Assembly: GCA_033220425.1 (NCBI GenBank)
Contig: CM065646.1
Coordinates: 5,835,501-5,899,500, forward strand
Length of the DNA stretch: 64,000 nt
Reading direction: 5' to 3'
DNA from: Lepraria neglecta
Lineage: Eukaryota; Ascomycota; Lecanoromycetes; Lecanorales; Stereocaulaceae
The translations under genes and the position numbers were made by a program. Below the pieces are notes generated by a model. The model was not told where the DNA came from. It saw only the letters and a program-made list of their open reading frames with translations, and did not search any database. Of the stretch, positions 41,834 through 54,390 are shown one piece after another. How positions within the stretch are numbered: position 1 is the stretch's first letter; each line of letters starts with the position of its first letter.

Positions 41834-43604
41834 TGTCGCAGGTGGGTGGAGAGTGGGGGGACTTCTCCTGGGTCGCGTGAGGTATTACCTCAAGTGGGAA
41901 TGAGTATTGCTATTGAGAGAGACCGCGAAGAGAGCAGCAAAGCATGCGCAAGTATAGAGCAGAAAGGAACAGAGCTTTCTTCGAATCGCACAAGGAAAGG
42001 AGACAGCGAGAGGTGTATAAGAAGTATTCGAGAGAGGGTGGAGGTCACCGATAGCTTTTGCCTTAGGACGAGCTCCATGGTAGCTCGCTGATAACGTTTT
42101 AGCTGTCTCCCACTATCATCGCAGATCTAAAGCTATACTATCACATTTTAATAGGCCAAAACGTCTTCCTCGTCGTCTGATTTGCCGTTGCTGGCGAGCA
42201 TAACTTCTAGACCCCGGTCTTCGCCAGTTCGCGATGGCGGCTTGTTAAAAGTGGGATATTGGAAAGTTGGTCTGCAGCCTCTCTGCAGAGAGGGGCGTGC
42301 CTGCCTTAAGTTAGGCCCAAGCGAGGTTCAAGCGGGGAGATAAGCGAGTGTGGTAGAGTGTGATAAGCAAGGATTCGTGCTGATTCGTTACACAAGAGGA
42401 CCTTTCGGACCCGGCCTTCTAGGCCACTTGCAGGTGTCGTACTCGCGTGGGACGGCGCCGAGGTCCCGGGAAATGTGCTGATGCAGGAACGACGACACAT
42501 CTCTCACAGTAATTGTCGAATGCTGTGCTCAACAAACCAGGGAGTAAATATGTGCTTCAAATGTCATTGCAACCTTGAGACAACTCCGGCGAATCTTTTA
42601 CAATTTGCCTGACATCGAAATTCCTGTCATGACAGCAGCAGCGCACGATCGGAGACCGCCGATGACTGTATCTATGCTTTCTCAAGACATATTGGATGCT
42701 TGGCAGTTTGACGCTTTGACGCTTTGGGAATACCATATTTCGTATGGCTGCCGCTCCTGGTCAAACAGTGGTGCGGGAAAGTGGAATATATGGGCCGCGG
42801 CGACTTCCATCTGCTCCTGCACAGGAGGACAGATCTGAGCTGTCCTTGCAGATTCGGCTTTGAGCGTGGACCGGTCCGGTACCGATGCCCCCAGATTCGC
42901 TAGGATTGAGTGGCCTGTGTCCAAAGTAGAGCCGGGGAGGCTTTCTAGTGACGAGTAGATAGGTTCGATACAATGCAAGTTCTATTTATGGCTCGTGAGA
43001 TCATGGCATTTGCTTTTATGCGGCAAAGTGACGTAGAAGAATGTCTCTTGTGCTTGCTACGTATACCTTCATGTAGCGCTGCGCTGTCTATCTTTCTCTG
43101 CAGTAAAATTGGTCCGTTCTACAAGTGATCAAAGTTTTCTGCAGAATTTAAAGTAAATACGATAAATGTTCAAGTGCTATCCAATGAGAAGAAATAATAT
43201 CCAACAATGTATCCAAACGAGAATTGTACCCAAAACTGCATTCCTTTGAAGCCAGCCTGATACCGTAGCCCACCAGGGGGATACTTGGTGGCATCCCTTT
43301 TAAGTCCTGATTGAAAGCATACTTATACTCCATCGTGAAAGTTGGCTTACACATGCCATCATCGCTTATGAAATTATTCTGTCCCAAGGGGCCATAGTTA
43401 CCGAGATAATAATATCAGGCTCTATGTTAACGACCGAGACAATCGGCATAGGCGACCCCGCAGAAAAGTTTCTCGATATCATTTCAACTCCCACTTGGTC
43501 ACCCTGGCATCTGGATTGATCATACGCGGCTATGAAACACCGTAACCCAACAGCCGCCGCCTCATCACTCTCGCATACTCAATACATCCATTCCATCCAA
43601 CTTC
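41834..43604. other. 1.8-kb region without a supported gene
   Basis: The promoter of the permease gene lies at the left end. Frames at 41768-42091, 42575-42838 and 43148-43387 show no domain and no splice-consistent extension. No repeat was recognised by eye. Confidence 0.4.
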
Positions 43605-44467
43605 TCATCTTCTGCTACCAGTCCCAGCCACACCAGCCACACCAGCCTCCACCAAACCCTCCACAACAGCCCCAATCAACCCCTTCTCCGCGTTTACCGC
43701 ATCCGCTCCACATGTCACATTGATCAACCTAAGCGAATACTGCAGTGTGGTAGTATCCTCAAACCACGGATAAAGCACACACATGCCCGATTTTCCTTGC
43801 CCGGGGTTATAGGTAATTGCAGGGGAATCCCCCATCTGATGCTAGTATCATAGAAATTAAGTAAGCAGTCCTCTGGGAGAGGGTTAATATTGAGACTGGC
43901 AGCCGTGGCGGTCGTGGGTGGAGAAATTCCGGTTGTTGTCAGTGAGGCGGAGCCGATGGTGATGTGTTTTCGATCGCCGCTGTAGCATGGCTGTCAGTAG
44001 ATATCCACGTCGATGTCGCCGATTGGCGTGGCTGGGGTTTGTAGGGACGAGCGAGGGCACTATGGCACATTTCGGAGTCAGTATTACTCTTAACGGGAAA
44101 GGTTTGGAGCGGTTAGATATGTTTCCGAAATCAATATTGAGTACATGCTCCTAAACATATCTCATGACCAAGAGCTAGGTACGAATTAGGAAACAAACGC
44201 TCCGAAAGCACATACCGTGTTTGAGCGCGCTGTGTAGACTATAGGTGGAGGTAGGTTTTGATCAGGCTGCTTGGGATTCACATCGTCGGGCGTGGGCGTG
44301 GGTGCGGGTACGTTGGTGGCTACGATTGCGGTCGAGGTTACCTTGCCCTTACCCTTGGCGGAGGCGAGAGTGGAGAATACAAGTGCGGCGGCGAGGAGGC
44401 CTGGAAGGACCACGGCTGGTGGCCAACACTGGCTTGAAGAATTAAAGGGATTTGTTTGGGAGGACAC
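43605..44467 (-). CDS. possible secreted protein, exon structure unresolved
   Basis: The downstream piece (43835-43605) encodes ITYNPGQGKSGMCVLYPWFE, then LRLINVTCGADA, ending at a stop. The upstream piece (44467-44216) has a hydrophobic AVVLPGLLAAALVFSTLASA stretch like a signal peptide, then a Lys/Thr/Pro-rich region ending at a GTATGT donor near 44215. Between them an overlapping frame reads ITIGSASLTTTGISPPTT then NPLPEDCLLNFYD. No combination of GT-AG sites that I tried joins all three in frame, and the upstream piece has no ATG. It may be a three-exon secreted protein gene or a broken one. Product unknown. Confidence 0.3.
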
Positions 44468-45539
44468 TGCAGTTCAATTCTAGGATATTCTTGAGGGTGG
44501 ATCTTTAGATATAGAAATAGCATAGTAGGAGATAGAAAGGCACCAAGAATGGGAAAGACAGGTACAGAATTGGCTTTTTTTCAGGAATCTCAGAGCTCTT
44601 GAAACCGTCATCTTCTCGATATGAGCGTGAAACCGCTGCGCCGGTTTCAACAGCCGGAAGCGTGCAAACAACGGCGACCTGGAAATCCCAGGCAATTTGA
44701 CTAGATTCGACAGCGAATGATTGCGAGCACGCAGCCAGTAAGACATGTAACACTCGAATCGCCAAGGATGACCGAGAGTGCCAACAGCAACGAAACAGTT
44801 GACACGAGGAACCGAGCCTTAACACCTCGTACGCCTTCTCTTCGCTTGAATTGACTCGTTGCTTCGCGTAACGTTGTGCATATCGTATAATTGCTGGAAC
44901 CCCACATGTTAGATGGATTGGCGGCTTGTGTTGCATTGAGATGTTGTGTTTTGAGAGACACCTTGAAAATGTCGAAAAAAAGAGACACCGAGTAGCCCAT
45001 AATTGCACGATAAACCAGGCTGGATGCAAGCTAAGAAGCCTCTTCAAGACCAGATCGGAGTCCCAATAGAATCGAATTATTGGTAGAGAGGAGAACACGA
45101 ATGCAAAATTGTTAGCCTGAAGTATTTGTTTAATGCATCGGGGAGTGAAACGTGTGGGGATTGGCGCAGTGATGATGATGGAAGGAAGCGACTCCTCGAC
45201 TGTTGTTGTAGCTCATAGGTGAGCATCAAATCAGTCCAATCTTGAAGTGCAATCCGAATGCTTCTTATTCAGGAACGAACACATCTGCTCTATTAGTGTT
45301 TTATATTCTACAAGATAAATGCTTCTTTTAACCCATCCCTTAAATGCTGGCGAGTGGATGAACGCCAAGGGTCAAGGATCCCATCCAACTCATACGCCAG
45401 GCCATGCAATGCAATGCATATCCAATCCCAGTAGTAAGTATCCAAACCGCACACGTCCCAGCAACCAAAATATCAACAACCCTTCCTCCTTCCTTTATTT
45501 GAGGATTCACAGAGGTCATTGGCCCTCTCCTCCACCAAC
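44468..45539. other. 1.1-kb region without a supported gene
   Basis: Minus-strand frames of 197 and 99 codons overlap here, but both are Cys/Ser/Arg-mixed with no domain and no conserved start context. A short palindrome GAAACCG..CGGTTTC lies near 44630. Confidence 0.35.
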
Positions 45540-48307
45540 CTAACTGAACTCATCCTCAGCCTGACCAACCAAGCCTCTCAGCTCCTTCGTGCTCTTCGCA
45601 ATCGCAAATGCCAAGGGCGGCAGACCCTTCACAAAGCCATTCCAGTCGTTTTCGGTTCCAATCTCTTCGCCTTCTCTACCCGCGTCTTCCAATCTGTCCC
45701 GGCTTTCGGCAAGATTCTGCAACATGCTATGTACTCTCTTATCGTTGCTATCTGCGTCTTGTGCGGTCTTTTCTATTATTTGGGAAGTGGTGGACGTGAT
45801 GGCAGCGAGGTGGTCGAGGATGTCCGAGGGCTCGGCGTTTGTGCGGATGCTGGAGACGAGGGATTGAATTGAAGGGATCAGAGTGTCGGTGCGGGACTCG
45901 AGGAAGTTCTAGAAAACTATGCATTAGATGTCATGTTGCTTGAAACTTAGCAGTAGGGCGTACCTTGAGATGGTCCATTGTGCTAGAAGCCCTGGAATTT
46001 CCATTCGTTGGCTTGGAAGGAGGGACATACTGGGCGCTACTCAGCAAGCTGTTTTGCACAGGTTTTACGGGTTTCATTGGGCCATTAGGTATCTGCGAAG
46101 GTCGAGGAGAGCTCGTGGAAATGTAGATTGATCCGTCTGCGGCACTTGGCGCAGCGCTTGATCTTGAATGGGAGTTTCCATAATAGTCGGCTGGAGAGTC
46201 TGCAATTGGGGTGTGTTGGTCGTCGTCTTCAAGTTCCTCTGCGGGCGTTGGGCGAACCTTGACCTGTCGAACAAGCTCCACGATGGCGGCTGAGACGTGC
46301 GAAGCTGCAGCGTCCAAGAGAGAGACTGGTGAGAGATCCTTGGACATTGCAAAATTCTTAGCAGCTGTTATGAGGTTGTTTGCCGTGGCTGAGACTTTCG
46401 CCTTCAGCTTGTTCCTCTGCTGCGTGACCTCATCGTTGCCGGATTGAGTGTCGCCCATGTCCAGCGTTATGTTTCGAACCGCAATTACCACAGATTTGAC
46501 ATGTGCGAGCACCGCATTGGGCTCGCTCCCTCGCGCACTTCGAAGTAGCTCGTCGATAGCAATCTGGAATTTTGTGACGTGGATATCTTTAACAAGCCCG
46601 TCTTGTGCGGTAAATGCTCCGTCTCTAGTAACAGCCCCGGCATCAGGTTGCTGTAACGAATTTGCCATTGAGGAAGCGCGTAATGTCCCGCTTCGCGCCT
46701 TTGTTCGAGCATATCGGCTTTTCCATTCCTGAAGTTCTTTCTCCAGTATCTGGACTCTGTGGACCAAAGACTCTTCTCGTTCGACAGATTGGCTACTACG
46801 CTCCGAGAGTGCTTTCATCTGATTGAGGAAGCCAGTCGCTTCTTGCTTAACCTCGGTCGTGACCTTCTCTTGCCACAAGAGCTGCGTTCGCAAATCTTGA
46901 TGCGCCTTGTCCAGACTCTCGTAACGATTCTTCCATTCGCCTCCACCACTTGCTTGTCCAGTGAGTCGGTCCATTTCAGATCGTAGGTCGCGCTCTGTAT
47001 CAGCGTGATTATTGCGGGCTTTGTCGAGCTCTGACTGCAAGTTGTTATTAAGGTTTCGGGCTTGCGCGAGCTTCCCTTCAAGATCGGACTGCAGGCTTGC
47101 CCAATTTTCTCGCTCAGAATCGTTAGCCTGCAAGTAGATTGGTTAGACGACAGAAACCAAAGAAGGGAAGACTGAGACTCACGCCTTGTTCCTGATTCCG
47201 AGATTTGTGGAGATCATCAATCTCCGAGTCCTTTTCATGCACCTCTCCCTCCAGTGCGGATACTTTTCTCTGCATCTCGCTGATCCGATTCTCAAAGTCT
47301 ACGACTTGAGTCTCATACTCTGCAAGTCTGCGATCCTTCTCAGATGACCCCCCCATACTCCGAGAGGTTATAGTTGTATCTCGTCGGCTTCCGTATATAT
47401 CACTTGTGTCATCATCATCATCCTCCACCATGGTACTCTTGTTCGGTACTATAGTGCTGCTTTGAAACGTCTTCGCTGTCGGTCTCCCGTATTGGTCATT
47501 TTTTTCATCCACGCCCGGTATACCCAATCCAGCCATCACTTGACTTCCCAAGGATGTATTCCTGGGGCCATAGCCTTGCCTCATGCCGTTCGGTGTACCT
47601 ATTCGGGCAGGTGGACCATGCATACTCAACGCGGGGCTTCCAGTGCGGCTGATAGAGCTGCCCGCGAACGTGGGAAATCTACGCTCTAGTTCGTAGAAGA
47701 CATCTGTGGCCAGATCTTGAAATCTAGGAGGTGGTAATGTAGCAAGCTTTTGACGCGCTTGGTTCCGCTTTGGGTGGAAGTTGTCTTTGGGAAGCAGGTA
47801 CGGAGGCACTTGGCCTGGGCCATCCCTTTGTTGTCCCGAGGAGCTCTGCCTCCGTAGAAGCTCATCATAGACATCCGTACTGAGCTCTTCAAACTGGACT
47901 GCCGATAGTCTTAACAACTTGTCTCTTGCCCTGTTCGGTTTTGGGTTGCCCTTCTCATCTCGTAACGATTGCGCAAGGAATCTTTTAAGGATTGCATAGT
48001 GTTGCGATAGCTTCTCTTCTGTCTGCAGCGTTTTCCGCCGCTGATTGTCCGCGCTGGACATGTTTGTGCCATAGCTGGAGCGTGCTATTGAGTTGGGCGG
48101 TGAGGGCTGGCCTGGGCCTGGCGGGCGATTCATCATGCCATTTGACATTCGTCCCTGAGTCCCATTTGAAGAACCTGATATCGGAGGAGTAATGAGATTG
48201 CCGCGAGTCTTTGGTGGGTTGGGCGAGAACTGGCCGTATTGAGAGACTCCGGACCATTCGCTACCTTGGGTAGAGTTTGGCGACAGCGGGCCCGAACGGC
48301 CATTCAT
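45540..48307 (-). CDS. SPA2: polarisome scaffold protein SPA2
   Basis: Exons are 48307-47183, 47127-45964 and 45908-45540, with two 55-nt introns; the product has 885 residues. Two Spa2 homology repeats are visible near the N-terminus: KRFLAQSLRDEKGNPKPNRA with RLSAVQFEELSTDVYDEL, and NFHPKRNQARQKLATL with RFQDLATDVFYEL. A coiled coil follows (about residues 325-520, with long Glu/Lys/Arg/Gln heptads). The C-terminal helical region (FQIAIDELLRSARGSEPNAV, VRNITLDMGD, ANNLITAAKNFA) is the SHD-C part seen in fungal homologs. SPA2 organises the polarisome at hyphal tips with formin and Bud6-type partners (family knowledge). Exon joins are phase 0 and keep the coiled coil continuous. Confidence 0.92.
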
Positions 48308-48997
48308 AGTCTGTCTATGTATAGATGCCCAACTCGAAACTCAGCGCCTATGGCCGTGGTGGAAGGTTGCAGAATTCGAAGGATGACAGGCGGTCTTTGA
48401 AGTGGCCGGAATTTGGAGGACAAAACAAAGGGGGGCACAATCGCATTTACGCGCAAGCATTAAGAGGTCCAAGGCATTTGCGCAGAGTGTATCCAAAAGA
48501 GCGCAGTCGTGTGAAGGTATTCAAAGCAAAGTCATGAGTGCTGCCATGGTCGTTGTTGCATTTTGTGCTCTCCTTTTGAAAGTCGTTCTTAGGTCAAACT
48601 CAGGTTGCAGTAAATTTACCGTCTTTAGGTGATCGGCCAATTAACAGCCGCGCCTTAAATGCAATGGCCACCCCCACCGCACCATGTTCAAGTGATCAGC
48701 TCCTCCGCCTGGGTGAACGAGTGGCCTATGGTTTGTTCTCAAGACTGCTCGAAGCTGTATAGACTTTCCAATCTCCGAAGGCCTCAGCCCTCTCGATAAG
48801 AAGAAAAAGTAGGCGCATAAAAGAAAGATTATCTCCCTAACGAGGCCTACGCTACTAAATTGTTCTTATTACTGGTATGATTTCTTGCACGTTGTTTGTT
48901 TGGTCTAAGACGAAATGAAGAAGCTCATGATTTAGTTGCATGAGGTAAATGCCTCTGCTATCTTGCAATCAAAACGCTCAAGTAAAATCTCCGTCCC
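48308..48997. other. intergenic, upstream of SPA2 and 3' of SSU72
   Basis: The promoter of SPA2 lies at the left end. No coding frame or repeat is supported. Confidence 0.4.
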
Positions 48998-50014
48998 TTA
49001 GAACCATCCCAGTGTCCACAGTGCTGGTAATTGCGGCCATCTCTCCTGCCATCCTGCCAACAGCTCTGGTACTCTCTCATCAAAACTCGCCTTACCGTCT
49101 CCTTCTATTCTTTCTTCATTCGCGGCCTCATTCAACGAGTCCGCCAGATCCAGGATCGCCTTGCCCCCAACCAGTGCCTCCTCGTGATTGTCTTTGATAT
49201 CCACATTAATGACGTGCACTGGTCTGTTCAACGGGCTTCCCCTCTCTATCAAATTGTCCACCACGGCGTCCCAGCACCTTTCCTCACACGTGATTACCAC
49301 ATCCACTATACCTCCCTCCGCTCCCTTGCTGCCCTTGCCCTGCTGGAATTCACTCAGTCGAGGCATGCCAACAGGCCAATCCTGCCAGCGTTCGGGACCC
49401 CATTTTACGGAACGGTTACGCTCAAGCATGGGTAGTATGCCATTTGCGCGGTAAAGTCGAGGGTCTTTTGCCTCGAGCTCTTGGTACATGGATTGATAGG
49501 ACGTGCTGTTGAAGGAGTAGACGTTTGGTTGCGTAATTGAAGGGCCGGGAAGTCGAACCAGTGAGCCGGTGCCGAAGGAGAGAACTGGGTACTCCGCAAG
49601 GGAGAGGCGGAGATGTGCTTCCATCGATCTGGGGAATCATATGATCAGTCATCAGGCAGGAATAGCTATGTAGGCAGCCACATATAGCAAACACGAACAA
49701 AGAGGCACGCTATTTAATATTGGTCAAGATCTATAGAATCTCTTTACATCGCAGCAGACTACGTTTCTGGCAGGCCTAAAATAGTAATTGTCGACGTACC
49801 TGTTGTTATTACTTGCGCATACTGTGCAAAACCTTAATTTGAAACTCTCCTCTTCCTTTCGAGGCTCGCTCCCGGGGTTGCCATCATCGACACCGTCATA
49901 ACCTCCCAGAGATTTCTGCTCTGACTGCGTAGGCGGAGGCGGTGGGGGAGGTTGTGGAGGTGTTGCTGTACGTCTTGGATCCACAGCGCGTGCTAACCGT
50001 GGATCCGCAGCCAT
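48998..50014 (-). CDS. SSU72: RNA polymerase II CTD phosphatase SSU72
   Basis: Exons are 50014-49800 and 49628-48998 with a 171-nt intron (GTACGT..CCAG), giving 281 residues. After a Pro-rich N-terminus of about 60 residues comes [16 protein letters not shown], holding the CX5R phosphatase loop (Cys66, Arg72); the splice junction falls inside the Arg codon. Then [40 protein letters not shown] with the acidic residue of the mechanism, and [18 protein letters not shown]72 removes phosphate from Ser5/Ser7 of the polymerase II tail and acts in the cleavage/polyadenylation factor (family knowledge). The poly-Pro run in the N-terminal extension is typical of filamentous fungi but not of yeast. Confidence 0.95.
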
Positions 50015-51334
50015 CGTTGCAAGGGACAGAATGAGCCGGGACTACTGTAATACTGAAAGACCGAGGTGATGAGAAAAGCTGCACGACCTAGGCACTTTGA
50101 ATCAGGTCATACACTTCCAAATTATCAAGGACAAGCTAAGCATAAAAGGGAATTCCTCAGAAAAATAATGCGTATAGGTAAGTGTTTGTCCTCATAGAAG
50201 TCAGACAGCTCCAATATGAAAGGCTCATCATGGGAAATCTGTTGTGTTAAAGAAGTTGCTAGACTTACGTTAACACTGTGTCATGGATTTAGTAGATTAG
50301 ATAAGCGTTTGTAGCTTGGTTTTGTGAATGGTAAGAAAATATTCAAGATAGACTTTTGTAAAAGTATAAGGTCCTGAGGGAAGTTTTGATATTGTTAGCG
50401 GGAGGCTAACAAATCCGGCTAAGTCCAGAACAATCTGAAACCTTAGCGTGATCTTAGCAAACGCAGTCGGAGAAGGGTCCCAGAAGACGAAACCCAAGGC
50501 GTCCGATGATTTTCAGTGCACAGGTCAGGTATGGAGTCGCATGTTACCTTTTAAGGCGTTGTCAAGGCCTCTTCTTCCTCTGAAGCGTCAGCGAAGGACC
50601 GATGAACGATTATGCCGATTTTCATCCAATGCTATAAATAAACAAGGTCCGGCGATTACTTTTCCGAAAAGAAGACAACATCACCCACCTTCCATGATAA
50701 AATCCTCAAAGTCGCCGACCGACAAGCTTGGCTAATCCAGTCACTGAGAGAAATCTGGAGGACTAGCATCAGGGAAACTACATCGAGGCCGAGAAACAAA
50801 GCACCGGGACCAGCACTGCGCCGCAGCACTCGAGAAGCGCCTGCCGCCCATTAGGCGGCCCATTACCCATTCGACTGTTACTGATCCTGTCTCTTGGTAA
50901 GCTTCGTCAGTCAGCTGTCCCCGGAGCTTCTACGTGGTGAGAAGCCTTGGTACAAGAGCACAGCTGGCCTGTGGACACACGACCTCAACGTCGGCCTCCT
51001 CTATCCTTGGCTGGTCGGATATATTTGGGCCCATCCGGGGTGACGGTCCACATGTCAATCGGTACATGATCCGCCACTTCCCCAATACGTTCCAAACAGA
51101 GTCCTTACCCCTACGAGAACGACAATTCGACGCATTTGATATTGTCCTTTCGGACCAACCGCCGTCTTCACGAAGCAAACGACTTTTTAGAACTCGAGAG
51201 CCTCCCCATATCAATTTGCCGATAAGAAGGAATTCAGAAGGAACGGAGAACATCGAGATAAACATTCTTGCACGCACAAAGAGCCGTCTTAAAAGAGGAT
51301 TTTCTGGTCCAGAGCTTGGATATACAACGAAGCA
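50015..51334. other. 1.3-kb region between divergent genes
   Basis: This holds the promoters of SSU72 (-) and the SH3 adaptor (+). A plus-strand frame at 50934-51338 (134 codons, non-ATG start) ends four bases into the SH3-adaptor coding region. It has no domain, so I regard it as 5' untranslated sequence. Confidence 0.4.
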
Positions 51335-52897
51335 ATGACGGCCGTAATGTCTCCAACACACTCTCCAACATCCTCCCCACATCAGGCCCAATCTTCGCCT
51401 CCTAATACTAATGCATCATCGATACCTCCCTTGAACACGAGCCATCCGAACAGAAGAACACCTCTACAGCGTCCTCCATCGTACGCAAGAAACCGAATGT
51501 CGTCTTACTCCACCAAATCAAAACTATCCGAAAGCGGTTCAAGACCAGTCTCCTACGCCTTTCCTGCTTTCCATTCCAGTCTTCTATACACCCTGGTCCG
51601 AGACTTTGCGTATCCAATAACACATCCCTGGCACTATGGTCCTCCTCCAGAAATATCAGAACCTCCTTCAGGAAATTCAACGCCAGCCAGTGAGAGGCAA
51701 CGTAGGCTATCAGACCCAGCAAATGCGACATGGGAGGGTGCAAATGCACAATACTCTGCTGGGCCTTGGGGAGGCGATGGATTCTTCTCAACTCAGCAGC
51801 TTCCACAGATGGCCTATGGAGATGGACCGCCATATAGCGAGGATGAGGACTTGCAAAGCCCAGTGGTAGTAAGCTCAAGGCATAAGAAACACAAGTCGAC
51901 GTTTGCTGCTACGGCGTCAAGGCAGGGCAAGGGAAGAGGACGAAATCCCGAACGAGGAGGGGAAGAGGAAGATGAGGGTAATCTACCGCCCAATCATGAC
52001 GGCCGGCGGAGTTACTTTACAGGTGTAAATGGCGATGGCACGGAAACGTACTACATTGGCGAGGAGAATGAAAGCGCGAACGGTCCAGGTGGAGAGCTCG
52101 TCACACACCCGCCAGATCAAGCACGACAGTCGTTGCTCGCTCCGAATACCTACAGGTCCTCTCGTCAACGAGATTCTCACTTTGCTGCAACGTTACCGAA
52201 TCGGTCATACAACCAAGGCGAGGAATCAGAAGGGGAAAACTCTGAGATGGACCCAGACAGGGATTCTCGATATTCGAAAGACTACCAATTCACCATCGCT
52301 TCATCTGACGAGGAAATGCATGGCAAGGCAGTGGCGCTTTTCGATTTCGCTCGGGAGAACGAGAACGAGCTCCCCTTAAAAGAAGGTCAAATAATATGGG
52401 TCTCATATCGCCATGGTCAGGGCTGGCTGGTAGCGGAAGACCCTCGAACTGGAGACGCAGGCCTAGTACCAGAGGAATACGTGCGGTTACTGCGTGATAT
52501 TGAAGGTGGCTGGTCTTCGTTGAGTGGTGAGCAGCCAGAGGATGACGCTTCACCCATTACAGCAACACAGGACACGGCCTCCACACCTACTCAGCCTGAT
52601 GCACGTACTCATACGCCTCTAGACAGCAACGGAAGCAACGGAGGAGAGAAACGGCCACCCATTGTCAGCACATTCTCGACAAGTAGCAAAGACCTGAAAC
52701 CATATCCGCATCATTTGTTGGGTGAGCAAGCCGGAGGGACACCGCCACATGTGATGCACTATGGAAGTCAGTCGAATACACCTACGATCACAAGTCCCGC
52801 TTCTACGGGTCCACATGGGTTACGCGGTTTCGAAGAAGTCAGGGGAGACGAGGATTCGGAAGACGAGGAGGGGACGGAGACGAAAGCGGAGCGGTAG
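51335..52897 (+). CDS. SH3-domain adaptor, Nbp2/Skb5-like
   Basis: A single exon of 520 residues. The first ~300 residues are disordered (Ser/Pro/Gly/Glu-rich) with short conserved islands such as FHSSLLYTLVRDFAYP, HPWHYGPPPE and RRSYFTGVNGDGTETYYIGE. One SH3 domain lies at about residues 330-387: KAVALFDFARENENELPLKE, WVSYRHGQGWLVAED, GLVPEEYVRLL. Order and composition match fungal Nbp2/Skb5 proteins, which bring a PP2C phosphatase to MAP-kinase modules and bind PAK kinase (family knowledge). The C-terminal 130 residues are again disordered and acidic. Any SH3 adaptor with this layout would look similar, so the ortholog call is moderate. Confidence 0.8.
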   Translation: MTAVMSPTHSPTSSPHQAQSSPPNTNASSIPPLNTSHPNRRTPLQRPPSYARNRMSSYSTKSKLSESGSRPVSYAFPAFHSSLLYTLVRDFAYPITHPWHYGPPPEISEPPSGNSTPASERQRRLSDPANATWEGANAQYSAGPWGGDGFFSTQQLPQMAYGDGPPYSEDEDLQSPVVVSSRHKKHKSTFAATASRQGKGRGRNPERGGEEEDEGNLPPNHDGRRSYFTGVNGDGTETYYIGEENESANGPGGELVTHPPDQARQSLLAPNTYRSSRQRDSHFAATLPNRSYNQGEESEGENSEMDPDRDSRYSKDYQFTIASSDEEMHGKAVALFDFARENENELPLKEGQIIWVSYRHGQGWLVAEDPRTGDAGLVPEEYVRLLRDIEGGWSSLSGEQPEDDASPITATQDTASTPTQPDARTHTPLDSNGSNGGEKRPPIVSTFSTSSKDLKPYPHHLLGEQAGGTPPHVMHYGSQSNTPTITSPASTGPHGLRGFEEVRGDEDSEDEEGTETKAER

Positions 52898-53580
52898 CCG
52901 TGAAAGGGCCAGATAGTTTGGGGGTTTGATGTAAAGACGAGACCTTCGCTTCTTGAGATACCCGACTATTTCCTCTTGTTTCTTAATCGCCTTCGAAGGC
53001 GCAGATGAACTCGATAAGATTCTTGTGAAAATTGAACAATGATAGAAGAATCGTGATCAGCGTTCTATGGGCGAATTGCATGCAAGCATAGGAGTTGCAT
53101 ATGGGTGTTCATACGATGCAGAAGGGCATTAAGATGAGGCTGGACACGGTGAAAAAAATTACATACGCGTTCCTTCCAGTCTTCCTGTGAAAAGCGTTGT
53201 CCTTTCCTCGAGGTATTCCATGGCCTGCTGATATAGAGCCATGCATGCCCACACACACCCAACACATGCCTTTCGATAGCAATTGGGTATGATGGGAATC
53301 CATTCGTGTGCGTCATGAATGGGCTCTCATCCAGTCGAACAGTGCTATGATGCTATGATCAGGTTCAGAGAATTATCTATACACGTCAGTAATGCAAGTT
53401 CCTTCAGCACCCTTTGGCTTCTTTCACCATCTCGACCAGAGAAGTCCTTAGAGCGATTCATGAGTCGGCCCTTTCGCGCTAAGCAACAACAACAACAACC
53501 AGAAGAAGTCGAGCGAACTTTCCAACCTAAATTTAGTCTCCGCTATTAAGAGAGAAACACGTCCCTTAGGAACAGTTAAC
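52898..53580. other. intergenic, no supported gene
   Basis: 3' flank of the SH3 adaptor. The minus frame at 53065-53316 and the plus frame at 53319-53549 show no domain. A short (CAA)n run lies at about 53482-53499. Confidence 0.4.
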
Positions 53581-54390
53581 ATGGCTCTCATTCTATGGAC
53601 GGCCGTGGAGTCAGATGCCGATCGCATTGCCGCCACCCACATAGCCGCCTTTGGTCTCAACATGATGCTTCAAGCGCAATTTGCAACCCCAACCGTTCGT
53701 GACGGGCTTTAGACGACATCCGAGACCCCAAAACAGCCGTTCTTGTTGTCCGAGACCAGAATGAGATCGTTAGCTTTGCCAAATGGCACCTTCCAGTGCT
53801 CGAATCGGAATCGTATGTGGAACCGCCGTGGTTGTGGTCGGAGGGAACCAATTGGAAGGGTTTGGACGAGTGGACTGAGAGGGTTGGGGCTGCGAGCCGG
53901 AGGATTCTGGGGGATTTGCCATGTTATCGTAAGTTTATTTAAAGTTTTGTTACAGTCTGAATGCTGCTAGCGTCTATGTCTCCTTTGTTTGAAGTATTGG
54001 ACGATGTCTTTAGTGGGGCTTGTGCTATCTTAGCTGAACTGTCTGTTGTGATTGCTACACTATAAATGTTCCTTCCCTAGTTTTATTATTGAGGCGGAGT
54101 TCGCTCACTCTACTCTAGGTTTTAGCTTCATAGAAACGGATCCTCCACACCAACGTCGTGGTGCGGGCTCGTTATTGCTATAGTGGGGTCTTGATCGCTC
54201 TAAGAGTGATAGCTATCCTGCCTACCTTGAGAGTACTATTGATGCTAGGCCGCTGTATGAAAGACATAGGTTTAAGGCTGCGGAAAACCTTTAGATGGTA
54301 CTCGATGGGATAGGAAAAGATGGTGCAGCGGTGGTCTATGAAGAAACGTTCTTCATTTTCAGACCCAGCGCAAAGGCTCGTACAGCATAA
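53581..54390 (+). pseudogene. GNAT-family N-acetyltransferase, inactivated
   Basis: The ATG at 53581 opens MALILWTAVESDADRIAATH and AAFGLNMMLQAQF, then TAG directly after VRDGL. The next frame continues ALDDIRDPKTAVLVV, FAKWHLPV, YVEPPWLW to LPCY. A GTAAGT intron (53929-54118) leads into FSFIETDPPHQRRGAGSLLL, the acetyl-CoA-binding motif A of GNAT enzymes (QRRGAG). TAG then appears at 54181-54183, followed in frame by WGLDRSKSDSYPAYLE, ARPLYERHRFKA, another TAG and a C-terminal VVYEETFFIFRP. The layout is that of a common fungal GNAT protein of about 230 residues. One frameshift and two nonsense codons make it a pseudogene. The first TAG after motif A fits CAG-to-TAG. Confidence 0.8.

Noticed and set aside
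44505-45098. 198-codon minus-strand frame
   Set aside because: Composition is irregular, no domain, overlaps other equally poor frames, and lacks splice or start support.
50934-51338. 134-codon plus-strand frame upstream of the SH3 adaptor
   Set aside because: Non-ATG start, no domain, position fits a 5' untranslated region.
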